From the NCBI GenBank assembly GCA_001801665.1, contig MGYH01000015.1, forward strand, positions 7,391-57,096: DNA of 49,706 nt, given 5' to 3'. Under the pieces are notes generated by a model. The model did no database searches, had not been told where the DNA came from, and saw only the letters and a program-made list of their open reading frames with translations. This document shows, piece after piece, positions 24,456-34,209 of this stretch. A program made the position numbers and the translations under genes. This DNA is from Gammaproteobacteria bacterium RIFCSPHIGHO2_12_FULL_45_12. GTDB lineage: Bacteria > Pseudomonadota > Gammaproteobacteria > DSM-16500. Within the stretch, counting starts at the first letter, position 1; each line of letters starts with the position of its first letter.

Positions 24456-25112
24456 TCAAGTGTCTTTTTTGAGATTGCGATGAGACAAAATTTTATCAAT
24501 AAGGCCATACTTCTGGGCTTTTTCCGAGGACATGAAATTATCCCTGTCCGTATCCTTTGCAATGATTTCTTCACTCTGCCCGGTATGATGCGCTAAAATT
24601 TTGTTCAATTGCGCGCGAATCTTCAGCGTTTCCTCTGCATGTATCGCGATATCAGATGCCTGACCCTGAACGCCGCCCAACGGTTGGTGAATCATGACAC
24701 GGGCATTGGCTAAACAGTAACGCTTGTTAGCCGCGCCACCTGCCAGCAATAAGGCACCCATACTAGCTGCCTGGCCAATACACATCGTGCTGACATCTGG
24801 CTTAACAAACTGCATTGTATCGTAAATGGCCAACCCAGCGGTGACAACACCGCCTGGCGAGTTAATGTAGATGGAAATATCTTTATCAGGATTTTCGGAT
24901 TCAAGAAACAATAACTGGGCAACCACGAGATTGGCCACAACATCGTCAATGGGACCGCCCAAAAAGATCACCCTGTCCTTTAAAAGACGGGAAAAAATAT
25001 CAAATGCCCGCTCGCCTCTTGCTGTTTGCTCAACGACCATTGGCACTAAATTTGCACTAGCAGGTCTACTCATTATTCCGCCCATCTGATTTCCTTTCTT
25101 TAATATTACCAT
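24456..25112 (-). CDS. clpP: ATP-dependent Clp protease proteolytic subunit
   Basis: [33 protein letters not shown]; the likely start is ~25085 (AAGGAA SD). Confidence 0.96.
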   Translation of the reverse strand: MVILKKGNQMGGIMSRPASANLVPMVVEQTARGERAFDIFSRLLKDRVIFLGGPIDDVVANLVVAQLLFLESENPDKDISIYINSPGGVVTAGLAIYDTMQFVKPDVSTMCIGQAASMGALLLAGGAANKRYCLANARVMIHQPLGGVQGQASDIAIHAEETLKIRAQLNKILAHHTGQSEEIIAKDTDRDNFMSSEKAQKYGLIDKILSHRNLKKDT

Positions 25113-25279
25113 TATTTACGAATGAATAGTCATCGGTGACACTTTTCCAGTGCCAAGCGATAGTTGAGACTGACAGACAAAACACAGCGCAAAGGACACA
25201 ACTGAACCCACCTTCCGCCTAGGCAGAAGCGAAACCTCGCGGCTTGCAGGGAATCATCTCATCGGTTTTGTGGCAAACA

Positions 25280-26578
25280 CTAAGCCTGAATGCCCTTTAA
25301 TTCCGCGTAGGACATGGTTTTTTCAGTCGTCTGAATGCCATCCAGCAATCTGTCCAGCACTTGATCCTCCATCACCTGCGCCTCAATGCCAGCACGACGC
25401 TCCTTCTCTGACAACCAGACAATGACTTCCGGTGGATGTTCATAAGAAGCCGCAATTTCCTGAATGCGCTTCGTGACACGGTCGGGATCCACCTTAATGT
25501 CCGCCTGCTTTGCATACTCCGTCATCAGCAATCCGAGTGTCACGCGTTTTTTGGCCGCCTCACGAAAAGTGGTCATTTCCTGCTCGGAATGTCCTTGATG
25601 ATCATGGCCACGATGCTCTGCATAGATTTCATCATGGATATGGTTAGCTTCGCGCGCAACCAGCGACTTTGGCACTTCAAGCGGGTTATTTTCCAACATC
25701 TCCCTGAAGACTTGCGCTTTCAGCTTCTCTTTCACCAACCGATCGCGCTCAAGCTCAAGAGAAGCTTTAATTTGCTCTTTCAAATCATCCACTTTACCGC
25801 TTTTAATGCCTAATTTTTTAACAAAAGCGTCGTCCACCTCTGGCGTATCCGCTTCCAGGACTTGTTTTACCTCGACTGCAAATTCAACGGGTTTGCCCGC
25901 ACTTTCTGCCCGCTCAAAATCCGCTGGAAAGGTTAATTTCAGTGTTTTCTCATCCCCAACCTTCACCCCAAGCAAACCCTCTTCAAAGTGAGGCAACATC
26001 GTCTGACTGCCTAACTCAAGCGGAAAATTCTGTGTTTTACTTTCAGTGTCAGGCTTGCCTTCATAATCGGCAGAAAAATTGATCACAAGACGGTCTTTCC
26101 ATTGTGCGGGACGATCAACAAGCGTCCATTTCGTGTATTGTTTCTGCAACTGCTCGACCACACGGCCCACATCCTCTTCTGTCACTTCAACCGCTAATTT
26201 TTCAATACCTGTCAGGCTGACGTTTACTTTTTCAATGTCAGGCAAGACTTCAAATTCGGCAGTAAACTCAAGCGGCTGGTTGGGGATCAAGGGCTTGGGC
26301 TCAATCTGAGGGGTGCTGACGGGATGCAGTTTTTTTTCTTCCATCGCCTCAAGCAGTGTACGGCCCATGACTTCACTCAAGGCTTCCCTGCGCGCATCTT
26401 CACCATAACGCTGTTCGATGGTAGCCTTAGGCACCTTCCCTGGACGATACCCCTTAATAGCCACTTTTTTGGCAAGATGACCAATTTTCTGTTCATACAA
26501 GGTTTCCACCTGATTGACAGGCACCACAATGGTTAAGCGACGCTCCACCTTACTAACATTTTCTACAGTTATTTGCAT
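25280..26578 (-). CDS. tig: Trigger factor
   Basis: MQITVENVSKVERRLTIVVP; YRPGKVPKATIEQRYG. Start adjusted from the ORF start at 26611. Confidence 0.95.
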   Translation of the reverse strand: MQITVENVSKVERRLTIVVPVNQVETLYEQKIGHLAKKVAIKGYRPGKVPKATIEQRYGEDARREALSEVMGRTLLEAMEEKKLHPVSTPQIEPKPLIPNQPLEFTAEFEVLPDIEKVNVSLTGIEKLAVEVTEEDVGRVVEQLQKQYTKWTLVDRPAQWKDRLVINFSADYEGKPDTESKTQNFPLELGSQTMLPHFEEGLLGVKVGDEKTLKLTFPADFERAESAGKPVEFAVEVKQVLEADTPEVDDAFVKKLGIKSGKVDDLKEQIKASLELERDRLVKEKLKAQVFREMLENNPLEVPKSLVAREANHIHDEIYAEHRGHDHQGHSEQEMTTFREAAKKRVTLGLLMTEYAKQADIKVDPDRVTKRIQEIAASYEHPPEVIVWLSEKERRAGIEAQVMEDQVLDRLLDGIQTTEKTMSYAELKGIQA

Positions 26579-26624
26579 ATTTATAATCCTGACGAAATTG
26601 AGACTAATCATCGCTCGTTCATTT

Positions 26625-26706
<82 letters not shown>

Positions 26707-26870
26707 TTGTTTGAGCTTATCAAAAACTGTCATTTTTACTGGAGTTTAGCCGGATAATCAAGTCAATTATGCGTTTCCGACCTGCCGCACCTTTACCTGA
26801 ACCAAAAAGAGAGATTTCATCCAACCAAGCTAAAACAATATTGATTGTAAAAATGATTATCACACTGACT

Positions 26871-26911
26871 AGCCGCCTGAGCCAGTCAAAGCACCAAGCT
26901 CAGGCACGGCT
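26871..26911 (-). terminator. Possible transcription terminator/hairpin after the FKBP gene
   Basis: GCCTGAGC ... GCTCAGGC stem (plus AGCC/GGCT) just downstream of the stop; no strong T-tract. Confidence 0.4.
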
Positions 26912-26922
26912 ATAGGCTGCGA

Positions 26923-27420
26923 CTACTTTTTAATGGCTAATAATTCAACTTTGAAAACCAGTGTTTGATCTGGGCCGATAGCAGGCGGCGCACCGCGCTC
27001 GCCATAAGCAAGATTAGCAGGAATAAATAATTCCCAGACAGAACCAACTGGCATCAACTGCAGTGCTTCCACCCAGCCAGAGATGACCCCGTTGACTGGA
27101 AAACTGGCTGGTTCACCACGCTTGTAGGAGCTGTCAAACTCAGTGCCATCAATTAACGTACCCTCATAATTGACCGTCACCGTATCGCTTGCCTTTGGCT
27201 TCTCACCCTGCCCTTGCCGAATAACCTTATATTGCAAACCACTCGGCAACGTGACCACACCTTCCTTCTTTTTATTCATCTCCAAAAAATCTTGGCTACT
27301 CATGACACTATTCTCTCCCATGGTTTGCGCTGGATTGACTGTATTCAAAGCGGGGTCCGCCGCATAGACATTGACGGCCAAAAGACTTAACCCCATCAGG
27401 GCACTCGCTGCTAGCTTCAT
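26923..27420 (-). CDS. FKBP-type peptidyl-prolyl isomerase, exported, Mip-like but with short N-terminus
   Basis: 165 aa; signal peptide [85 protein letters not shown]. Confidence 0.92.
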   Translation of the reverse strand: MKLAASALMGLSLLAVNVYAADPALNTVNPAQTMGENSVMSSQDFLEMNKKKEGVVTLPSGLQYKVIRQGQGEKPKASDTVTVNYEGTLIDGTEFDSSYKRGEPASFPVNGVISGWVEALQLMPVGSVWELFIPANLAYGERGAPPAIGPDQTLVFKVELLAIKK

Positions 27421-27697
27421 GTTATCTCCTTCATTAACAAGATAGAAACTGGTTTAAAACTGACGCGCTCAAGTACGATAGGCATTTCTATCATTAAATA
27501 CTTCAGCACGCAACGATGCCATCCACCGCACGCAATCAGGTACAAGTGTCAGCGATTATTGCTAGATAAAAACTTCGCACATCGAGCATCCCGATTAGCT
27601 TTTTGGCTTGTTTAGCTTAAAAAATTACTGTATATTGCAGATCGCTCAATTTTAATTAAAAATTAAACACATTTTCACAGTATTGCGGAGGCCGCTT

Positions 27698-27907
27698 ATG
27701 TCCAAAAAATTAATACAAGGGTTAATGTCAGTTTCCTTTTGTCTGGTTTTACTCGCAGGCCCCATCAGTGCCCAGGCCTATTGGCGTCACGGGATATGGA
27801 TCCCCAATCATCACCGGGTACGCGTTTGCAAAGTCACCCCCGCTCACCGTGGCATTCATGGCCGCTGGTATCCACGACACACTGATTGCTTTTTCCGGTA
27901 CGTTTAG
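27698..27907 (+). CDS. Small secreted protein, ~69 aa
   Basis: GGAGG SD upstream of ATGTCCAAAAAA; signal peptide ending AQA; Tyr/Trp/His/Arg-rich mature part. Confidence 0.6.
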   Translation: MSKKLIQGLMSVSFCLVLLAGPISAQAYWRHGIWIPNHHRVRVCKVTPAHRGIHGRWYPRHTDCFFRYV

Positions 27908-28018
27908 TCCCTCCTCATCCGAAGGGCGGTTGTCCTCTTTTCAGGCGGGCTAGACGCAACGACATGTCTAGCCATCGCCCTTTCGCAAGGCTTTGAATGC
28001 CATGCGCTCAGTTTCGGT

Positions 28019-28056
28019 TAAAGGAAGCCTTCCCGCGTTTTTAGCGGGAATGGCTG
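28019..28056 (+). repeat. Family A right-end remnant
   Basis: AAAGGAAGCCTTCCCGCGTTTTTAGCGGGAATGGCTG matches the right terminus of A2 apart from a 1-nt shorter T-run. Confidence 0.75.
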
Positions 28057-28329
28057 TGCGCACTACGTCAACGTGGATTGCAGGAAGCCAATATCATGGA
28101 TCCCACCCGATATATTGCGTGTTAGCAACACGCTCAATCAGCGCCATTCCCCATAAAATGGTATCTGGCGCACCGGTACATCACAAAAAAACCTGTCATG
28201 CCCGCGGCTATTGCCATGAAACAAGACGTTTTCAACGTCTGCGCCTTATCTCTCCGCCCTTAATGGCTAAGTTTTACGGCACATGTGATATAATGGCATG
28301 TGATATTATAATAAAAAAAGGACGATGCC

Positions 28330-28623
28330 ATGCAGTTAAGCATGATAAAAATAGGTCTTTTCAGCCTGTTATTGAGCCTTCCGCTTATCTCAATGGCCAA
28401 ACCCTTTTTGGGTCACCCAGACCCTGTCATTAAAAAACCGCATGCAGCTCAACACTCAAAACGCCACAACCCATATCACCCCAAAGGGCGAGAAGATCGG
28501 CGGCATTCAAGACCTTATCAAGCCGCACCAAAAGCCTCGCGATATACCACGCAGCCTTATGACTATGATATGAGATCAGCCGATGACAACCCCAATCTAT
28601 ATCGGGATTTACAAATTAATTAA
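28330..28623 (+). CDS. Small secreted basic/His-rich protein, 97 aa
   Basis: Signal peptide MQLSMIKIGLFSLLLSLPLISMA; HAAQHSKRHNPYHPKGREDRRHSRPYQ. Confidence 0.55.
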   Translation: MQLSMIKIGLFSLLLSLPLISMAKPFLGHPDPVIKKPHAAQHSKRHNPYHPKGREDRRHSRPYQAAPKASRYTTQPYDYDMRSADDNPNLYRDLQIN

Positions 28624-28716
28624 GGCCAGCCATTCACTGCCTGTTCTGTTTAAACTTTATATTTAGACGCTTCAGCGTTATGCTACTGACCTCGCTTAAA
28701 AAAAACCGGAACAAGC

Positions 28717-30195
28717 ATGTCAGCTTATTTACTTGCCATCGACCAGGGAACCACCAATAGCCGCGCCATCATCTTCAACCAGCAAGGTCAGGCAGTGAGC
28801 CAGCATGAGCTTCCCTTGCAACCATCTTTTCCTAACCCGGGCTGGGTGGAACAAAATGCCAATGACATGTTTCATCACTCGCTTGCTTGCTGCACACGCG
28901 CCATTCAGCAATTAAACATTTCGCCTTCCGCCATTCTGGGCATTGGCCTTTCCAATCAGCGTGAAACCACCATTATTTGGGATAAAAAAACTGGCGAACC
29001 CATTTACCCTGCCATTGTCTGGCAAGATCGCCGCACCAGTGAATTTTGCAAACGTCTGTCAACCCCCCGCACTGTCATAGATATTCAGCAAAAAACGGGC
29101 TTAATCATTGATCCTTATTTTTCTGCCTCCAAAATCATCTGGCTGCTTGATCATGTGGCTGGTGCACGCCAAAAAGCTGAACGCGGCGAACTATTATTTG
29201 GCACAGTAGACACCTTTCTCATCTGGAAATTCACACAAGGGAAATCCCATGTCACCGATGCCAGCAATGCCTCACGCACCCTGTTATTCAACTTGCATAC
29301 GCAAACGTGGGATCAGGACATCTTATCGCAACTGAATATCCCCGCCTCCCTGCTGCCCACCGTGCTTGATAATGCCGCCGATTTTGGCAAGACAGCAGCC
29401 CACTTTTTGGGCGCGAGCATTCCCATTGCGGGTGTCGCGGGTGACCAGCAGGCCGCGACCATTGGTCAGGCATGCTTTCAGCCTGGGATGATTAAGGCAA
29501 CTTATGGTACTGGCGGTTTCATCTTATTAAATACCGGACATGAAATCACCCATAGCAACCGCCTGGTTTCAACCATTGCCTACCGGCTCAAACAACAAGT
29601 CACCTTTGGCATTGAAGGCAGCATTTTTTCCGCTGGGGCCACCATCAAGTGGCTGCGTGACACCCTGCAACTGATACACTCGACCAGTGAATTAGCCGCT
29701 ATGGCAGCGAGCATCCCCAATACGGCTGGCGTCTATCTGGTGCCCGCTTTCACCGGACTCGGCGCGCCTTACTGGGACCCTGAGGCACGCGGCGCCATTT
29801 TAGGACTCACCCGCAATAGTGATCGCAAGCACATTGTGCGTGCTGGCATGGAAAGTGTCTGTTACCAGACACGCGATTTAATTGAAACCATGACCCGCAA
29901 ACACACGGATGCCATTAAAATATTGCGCGTTGATGGCGGCATGGCAGTGAATGACTGGCTATTACAATTTTTAGCAGACATGCTGGACATTGAAGTGCAA
30001 CGTCCCGTTTGCATTGAAACCAGCGCGCTTGGCGCGGCTTATCTGGCAGGACTGCAAACAGGCATTTATCAATCTCTGGAAGAAATTGCCCAACTCTGGA
30101 AAGTCGAAAAAAGTTTTATCCCCAACATGAAAAATACAATAAGAGCAGACTATTACGCAGGCTGGAAAAATGCCGTCCATAAAGTATTAACTTAG
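28717..30195 (+). CDS. glpK: Glycerol kinase
   Basis: 492 aa; LLAIDQGTTNSRAIIF; GVAGDQQAATIGQACFQPGMIKATYGTGGF. Confidence 0.95.
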   Translation: MSAYLLAIDQGTTNSRAIIFNQQGQAVSQHELPLQPSFPNPGWVEQNANDMFHHSLACCTRAIQQLNISPSAILGIGLSNQRETTIIWDKKTGEPIYPAIVWQDRRTSEFCKRLSTPRTVIDIQQKTGLIIDPYFSASKIIWLLDHVAGARQKAERGELLFGTVDTFLIWKFTQGKSHVTDASNASRTLLFNLHTQTWDQDILSQLNIPASLLPTVLDNAADFGKTAAHFLGASIPIAGVAGDQQAATIGQACFQPGMIKATYGTGGFILLNTGHEITHSNRLVSTIAYRLKQQVTFGIEGSIFSAGATIKWLRDTLQLIHSTSELAAMAASIPNTAGVYLVPAFTGLGAPYWDPEARGAILGLTRNSDRKHIVRAGMESVCYQTRDLIETMTRKHTDAIKILRVDGGMAVNDWLLQFLADMLDIEVQRPVCIETSALGAAYLAGLQTGIYQSLEEIAQLWKVEKSFIPNMKNTIRADYYAGWKNAVHKVLT

Positions 30196-30207
30196 GCACC
30201 GTCAAGC

Positions 30208-31071
30208 TTAAGATATCGCCTGAATCAGCGCCGTAAAATAGCCAGGTGGTTCAGGCCGCTTGTACCAGGCAAGCGCGAGCGCATTTTCATATATTTCACC
30301 CTGATTCAATATATGTAATTGTCCTTGTGACACATAAGGCGCACTAAACTCAGCCGTTAACACGCCATAACCAGACCCCGCGACCAGCATCATGGCCATG
30401 GCATCCGTACGGTTAACATAATGCCTGTCATGGCGCGCCCCTTCAATCAGGCCATAATGCCGCAAATAATTAAAAGTCATTTCATCTGACGCATCATAAT
30501 CAATAATACGCTCTTCCCCAATAATCGCTTGTAATGAACGATGTTTCCAGGCTTTCGTACAAACCAGTACATAACGTTCAGGTGCCAGCACTTTATATTC
30601 CATTTCAGGCATCACCGCTTCTCGCTCGAGAATCGCAAACTGGCACTCGCCAACGCGCAACAACTGCACCTTATCTTCAATATCATTGATATTAAACGTT
30701 AACAATAAATTGGGGTATGTCGTCATTAAAGGTAAACAGTGATGAATAACACGTGAGTTCATGACGCTTGTTGGCCCTGCAATCACCATGCGTATCGTGG
30801 TATCGACTGCCGCGCCGGTGATACTCGCTAGCGTCTCGCCTTCTAATTCACTGACAGAAAAACAATAACGTAACAACGCCTGTCCCTCAGACGTCAACCT
30901 CATGCCGGCTCGGGTACGCACAAACAGCGTTGTTTTAAGCCTTGCTTCCAGCACACGAATGCGCTGTGTCACCGCTGTTTGAGTCATGTGGATGGCGCGG
31001 GCGGCGGCATGCACCGTTTTATGCTCGGCAATGGCCATAAACGCCTGTAGCTGAGGGCTCATTAAACTCAT
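30208..31071 (-). CDS. LysR-family transcriptional regulator (ArgP/IciA-like)
   Basis: 287 aa; N-terminal HTH LQAFMAIAEHKTVHAAARAIHMTQTAVTQRIRVLEARLKTTLFVRTRAGMRLTSEGQALL. Confidence 0.88.
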   Translation of the reverse strand: MSLMSPQLQAFMAIAEHKTVHAAARAIHMTQTAVTQRIRVLEARLKTTLFVRTRAGMRLTSEGQALLRYCFSVSELEGETLASITGAAVDTTIRMVIAGPTSVMNSRVIHHCLPLMTTYPNLLLTFNINDIEDKVQLLRVGECQFAILEREAVMPEMEYKVLAPERYVLVCTKAWKHRSLQAIIGEERIIDYDASDEMTFNYLRHYGLIEGARHDRHYVNRTDAMAMMLVAGSGYGVLTAEFSAPYVSQGQLHILNQGEIYENALALAWYKRPEPPGYFTALIQAIS

Positions 31072-31166
31072 TTATTTTCATCACTTTTAATATTTAATTC
31101 ATTATATTTTGACATAAAAATAGCCGATAATGCAAAAAAATTGATAAAAAAACCAAGTAAATCAAT

Positions 31167-31310
31167 CAGCGATTCCCGCTGAACATTTCGCGATGGGGGA
31201 TTCCAAAGGGGGAGATTGCGGTTCTCCCCCTTTTGGTGCAAGCAAAAGCGTGGCTTTTGCGCAGCATCAAAACAAGGAAGCCTTCCCGCGTTTTTTAGCG
31301 GGAATGGCTG
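31167..31310 (+). mobile_element. Family A MITE, copy A2
   Basis: TIRs as in A1; exact 9-bp TSD TAAATCAAT at 31158-31166 and 31311-31319. Confidence 0.87.
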
Positions 31311-31348
31311 TAAATCAATTAACAACCCAAAACGAGTGACGCCTAACC

Positions 31349-32776
31349 ATGAAAACACCGACTTTCCCTCTCAAAATGACCACCACCGCGTTAGTACTCT
31401 TAATTGTCGGTGCCATTGACAGCATCCGGAATTTACCCACAACGGCTTTATTTGGCGGCTCACTGATCTTCTTTTTCACCCTGTCGGCCCTCCTGTTTCT
31501 CATACCAACCGCCCTAATCTCAGCACAACTTACCTCACTCAAAACCGATAAAAGCGGCATTTATCATTGGACCAGGCTAGCCTTTGGGGAAAAATTTGCC
31601 TTTTTTTCCGTATGGTTACAATGGGTTAACACCATGGTGTGGTTTCCAACCATTCTGTCGTTTATTGTCGGCACCGCCACCTACTTCATTGACCCTCAAT
31701 TGGCTCAAAACAAAGCATTCCTGATCACGGCGATTTTATCCGTCTTTTGGACCATGACGCTGATCAATCTAAAGGGGGTCAAAACATCCGCCGCCTTTGC
31801 GAATCTTTGCTCGCTCTTTGGCATGGTCATTCCTATGCTTTGCATTATCGGCATGGCGGCCTTATGGGTCATCCTAGGCAAACCCCTGCAAATTGCCTTT
31901 ACAACCGAAAGCTTAATCCCCTCCCTCACGCACTCTGCCAACTGGATTTCCCTGACTGCCATCATGACCTCCTTTCTGGGGATTGAATTAGCCACGGTCC
32001 ATCTTAAAGACGTGGATCAACCCCAAAAAACCTTCCCCAGAGCTTTATATTTTTCAGTGATCGGCATTCTCTCCACCATGGTGCTAGGGTCACTCGCCAT
32101 CGCGCTCATCTTGCCTAAAGACCAAATCAGCCTTGTCAATGGCATGATGCAAGCTTTCTCCAATTTATTCGCCGCTTATCATTTAAGCTTTATGACACCG
32201 ATCATGACCGTGATGCTGCTGGTGGGCAGTCTGGGCGGCATGGTGAGCTGGATTATCTCGCCCGCCAAAGGATTATTACAAGCCGCGCAAAGCGGTTACC
32301 TCCCCCCGCTTCTTTCTCATGAAAATAAACATGGCGCGCCCAGCCACTTATTAATTGGACAAGCCGTGCTTGTCTCACTCATTTGTTTAGCGTTTTTGTT
32401 CATGCCCAGTGTCAATGGCTCCTATTGGCTGCTCTCTGACCTAAGCACCGAGCTTTACATGCTCATGTACATCATCATGTTTTTAGCCGCATTACGCTTA
32501 AAGGGAAGACACCCCACTTTAGCCAATGCGTTTGTTATTCCAGGCGGCGTCCTCGGCACCACCGTTGTCGCATTAACGGGATTACTGGGTTCATTGGTGA
32601 CGATTGTGGTTGGCTTTATTCCACCTCAGGGCATCAACACGGGCGGCAGCCTGCATTATGAAACCTTGTTTTGTACTGGCTTGATCGCCATGATCGTGCC
32701 AGCCAGCCTGTTTTATATTTACAAAGCTTTCAAACAAGATGATTTGATAAATTCAGGACAATGTAGGGTGGATTAG
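31349..32776 (+). CDS. APC-family amino acid permease/antiporter (GadC-like)
   Basis: 475 aa, ~12 TM; VGAIDSIRNLPTTALFGGSLIFFF. C-terminus CRVD* is encoded by a Family B repeat. Confidence 0.85.
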   Translation: MKTPTFPLKMTTTALVLLIVGAIDSIRNLPTTALFGGSLIFFFTLSALLFLIPTALISAQLTSLKTDKSGIYHWTRLAFGEKFAFFSVWLQWVNTMVWFPTILSFIVGTATYFIDPQLAQNKAFLITAILSVFWTMTLINLKGVKTSAAFANLCSLFGMVIPMLCIIGMAALWVILGKPLQIAFTTESLIPSLTHSANWISLTAIMTSFLGIELATVHLKDVDQPQKTFPRALYFSVIGILSTMVLGSLAIALILPKDQISLVNGMMQAFSNLFAAYHLSFMTPIMTVMLLVGSLGGMVSWIISPAKGLLQAAQSGYLPPLLSHENKHGAPSHLLIGQAVLVSLICLAFLFMPSVNGSYWLLSDLSTELYMLMYIIMFLAALRLKGRHPTLANAFVIPGGVLGTTVVALTGLLGSLVTIVVGFIPPQGINTGGSLHYETLFCTGLIAMIVPASLFYIYKAFKQDDLINSGQCRVD

Positions 32777-32852
32777 GCGTTTTTTGCCGTAATCCACCAA
32801 CCTCAGGACAATGTAGGGTGGATTAGGCGTTTTTTGCCGTAATCCACCAACT
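32753..32852 (+). repeat. Family B palindrome, 50-bp unit x2 (B2)
   Basis: TCAGGACAATGTAGGGTGGATTAGGCGTTTTTTGCCGTAATCCACCAACx repeated at 32753 and 32803. Confidence 0.92.
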
Positions 32853-32861
32853 TAATGTTCG

Positions 32862-34064
32862 TTATCGCTTTTTAAGTTCAACCTGATTAACCGGCAAGGG
32901 CAATGCTTTTCCTTGCTCAATCAAATTTGAAATAAACACGTCTGTCTGGCTAGATGACTTAAAAAATAGTGCTTGCCATCGTGCGCCAAACAATCCTAGG
33001 CTATTACATAAAATAGCCCTCGGTGTCCAATCAGAAACACCGCTCCATTGTTTATCTCCTAAAAAGGTTTCTATCCATTCACCCACATTCACGGCGGCTG
33101 GATAGACTTCAAATGCCTTGGATTGAAGCATACCCATCAGCTGGCTTAACACCGCTAATTTCAAACGCGCTGTATACCAAAAAACGCCTGATGACAAGCA
33201 TTGCATTTGCCCTGATATTGCCATACACATTTCATCAAGCGGCATGGTCCCCGTTTGATTGGACACCCATTCAAATTGCTTTTCCCATCCGGCTTCCAGT
33301 GATTCAAGTGCTGGCTGCATTTCACCCTGAATGCGGTAAATATCAATCAGCAACTGCTCCATCAATTGTAACGAGGACATAATGGATAAGTGGCCATGCT
33401 GATTGAAACGCTGGCATGAAAAACAATTTTCTGGTAACACGCCATTTTCGGGTGCGACAATGGCATCCTGCCCAGCCGTGTAATAACAATATTTTGCGTC
33501 AGACTGCTTGATACCAGCCGCAAGCTCCTCCAAAAAATCACTTTTCTCCTGCATTTGCCTGACTGATTCAGACCAGAAAGTGAATGGCGGCAACGCTAAG
33601 TGCGACCCCTTAAAAGGCGAGCAAATTCCCATGACCGCAAGCACCCTTATCCCTGCTTGACGTGATAAATTCACCTCAAAATACGCAGCCACCGCACCAC
33701 CTCGTGAATGCCCCATCAAGATGACATCACGATGCGGGTTAAGCGAAATTTTATTTTTTAATTGATTAGCGAATGAAGGAATGCCGCACCCAAAACCGCG
33801 AGAATGAAACGAAATCAAATGAATCGCTGCGACGGATGACGGCAAGCAACCCAAAATACCCCTAGCCACTTCAACAAAAGCACCTACCCTATCGGCCGTA
33901 CCATGGATACAATAAATGGCGATACCCGCGTCATCTGGCCCTGCTGGCTCAAAGTTTGGATTTTGAAACGTGATATCCTCACCCTTCGTCATCAACCACT
34001 GGTAACTGTGCGTGACAATACCAGACACACTAGACCACCCTGTTTGCATGGTGCGTGCCTCCAT
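32862..34064 (-). CDS. Alpha/beta-hydrolase (lipase-like) with long C-terminal extension, 400 aa
   Basis: IYCIHGTADRVGAF, GHSRGGAVAAYF nucleophile elbow, AGQDAIV (Asp), QHGHLS (His). Confidence 0.7.
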   Translation of the reverse strand: MEARTMQTGWSSVSGIVTHSYQWLMTKGEDITFQNPNFEPAGPDDAGIAIYCIHGTADRVGAFVEVARGILGCLPSSVAAIHLISFHSRGFGCGIPSFANQLKNKISLNPHRDVILMGHSRGGAVAAYFEVNLSRQAGIRVLAVMGICSPFKGSHLALPPFTFWSESVRQMQEKSDFLEELAAGIKQSDAKYCYYTAGQDAIVAPENGVLPENCFSCQRFNQHGHLSIMSSLQLMEQLLIDIYRIQGEMQPALESLEAGWEKQFEWVSNQTGTMPLDEMCMAISGQMQCLSSGVFWYTARLKLAVLSQLMGMLQSKAFEVYPAAVNVGEWIETFLGDKQWSGVSDWTPRAILCNSLGLFGARWQALFFKSSSQTDVFISNLIEQGKALPLPVNQVELKKR

Positions 34065-34209
34065 TCCATTCTCCTTTATTTATTTAACGCATAGCATGGC
34101 TTAACCTGTCGTTTATTGAAACAATTTTCCCTGCCGCGCCGCTCCTGATTCATTCTATGAAAACCTTATGTTAGTCTACGTTAAATTTTAACGAGGAATA
34201 ACCGCCGCA

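Noticed and set aside
27993-28433. 146-aa + strand ORF
   Set aside because: Spans the A remnant, hairpins and the start of the 97-aa gene; no protein-like pattern or RBS.
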